From: Terriglobales bacterium
Lineage (GTDB): Bacteria > Acidobacteriota > Terriglobia > Terriglobales > Acidobacteriaceae
Direction: 5' to 3'
Assembly: GCA_019241735.1 (NCBI GenBank)
Contig: JAFAWN010000292.1
Coordinates: 1 to 5,404 of the forward strand
Length of the DNA stretch: 5,404 nt
The notes under the pieces are model-generated. The model was not told the DNA's origin, made no database searches, and worked only from the letters and a program-made list of their open reading frames with translations. Shown here in pieces: positions 5,052-5,404 of the stretch (its first letter is position 1; each line of letters opens with the position of its first letter). Both the position numbers and the translations under genes were made by a program.

Positions 5052-5404
5052 ATGGAGAGGGCCTGCAAGTTGCGGAATGAACCGGCCGAATTCGGAAGCC
5101 TCAATCGGCTGCTCTTGATCCTGCTGTTTGCCGCTAACTGCGGGATCGCCTTTGCCCAAAGTGTGCCTCCTGCGTCGCAAGGAACGGGCTCCGCGCATGT
5201 CGACGCTGCCGCCGAAATTGATCAGCAGGTTGATCCTGCTCCCGAAAATGGTTCGGAATCCATGTTCCCGCGCATTCAAATCACGCATTTCTGGCTGTCC
5301 GGACAGATGAACTTTATCTTCCAGGCCCATCCTGGCTTTCACGCAAAATACAGCGGTCGGAACAGCCTGAACCCGCATTACGAAAAAGCTACTTCGCGTT
5401 TGCT
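5052..5404 (+). CDS. exported porin-like protein, N-terminus (carbohydrate/OprB-type), partial
   Basis: The first 117 residues are present and the gene runs off the right edge. A signal peptide is clear: a hydrophobic core (LLLILLFAANCGIAFA, residues 20-35) after Arg19, with likely cleavage after AFA at 35. A Pro/Ser/Ala/Glu-rich linker (36-70) follows, then THFWLSGQMNFIFQAHPGFH (79-98), YSGRNSL and EKATSR. That block resembles, from memory, the start of acidobacterial and pseudomonad proteins annotated as carbohydrate-selective porins, which form outer-membrane beta-barrels. The barrel itself is not in the window, so the family call is tentative. An in-frame TAG at 5040-5042 limits the start. 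ATG 5052 has no ribosome site, whereas GAGAGG (5055-5060) sits nine bases before an in-frame TTG at 5070, a real alternative that still keeps the whole signal core. It probably has its own promoter. Confidence 0.6.
   Translation, partial: MERACKLRNEPAEFGSLNRLLLILLFAANCGIAFAQSVPPASQGTGSAHVDAAAEIDQQVDPAPENGSESMFPRIQITHFWLSGQMNFIFQAHPGFHAKYSGRNSLNPHYEKATSRL

Noticed and set aside
5022..5378. A 118-codon minus-strand open frame at the right edge.
   Set aside because: The + strand frame there has a signal peptide and a porin-like conserved block, while the minus translation is featureless.
1..5404. A hidden mobile element, CRISPR array, tRNA or defence/novel multi-gene system.
   Set aside because: No terminal inverted repeats, spaced direct repeats, tRNA-like folds, transposase or nuclease-type genes were seen; all sizeable genes but the left-edge fragment have at least a tentative family.

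Overview
The window looks like a chromosomal segment from a Gram-negative soil-type bacterium. By eye it is moderately GC-rich, in the mid-50s percent. A coproheme decarboxylase (HemQ) beside a signal-peptide porin start of a style familiar from Acidobacteria makes an acidobacterium (Terriglobia-like) my best guess. This is inferred from gene content only; there is no rRNA in the window.

Left part (1-970, + strand): the 3' end of an unrecognised gene, then a stand-alone STAS-domain anti-sigma-factor antagonist with a GTG start and a clear ribosome binding site, then an alkyltransferase-like (ATL) DNA-damage recognition protein in which Trp replaces the MGMT catalytic Cys. Middle-left (971-2463, - strand): hemQ, followed 35 bases downstream by an AhpD-like CxxC peroxidase-family protein, probably one transcript. 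The AhpD-like gene meets the ATL gene tail to tail with no bases between the two stop codons.

Middle-right (2528-4964, + strand): pobA (4-hydroxybenzoate 3-monooxygenase), a 4-hydroxybenzoyl-CoA thioesterase-type hotdog protein, and a divergent NiCoT-type nickel/cobalt permease, spaced 46 and 39 bases apart. The first two form a logical pathway: 4-hydroxybenzoyl-CoA to 4-hydroxybenzoate to protocatechuate. Ring-cleavage genes are not in the window. The hemQ-pobA divergent region carries a perfect 7+3+7 inverted repeat and weak promoter-like elements.

Right edge (5052-5404): the start of an exported protein with a signal peptide and an N-terminal block resembling carbohydrate (OprB-type) porins. 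It is cut by the window end and preceded by a good sigma70-like promoter placed so close that the first ATG would be nearly leaderless.

I see no rRNA, tRNA, CRISPR array, insertion sequence or integrase. I do not see a clearly new system. The most useful points are the heme/peroxidase gene pair, the CoA-linked 4-hydroxybenzoate module and the palindrome between them.
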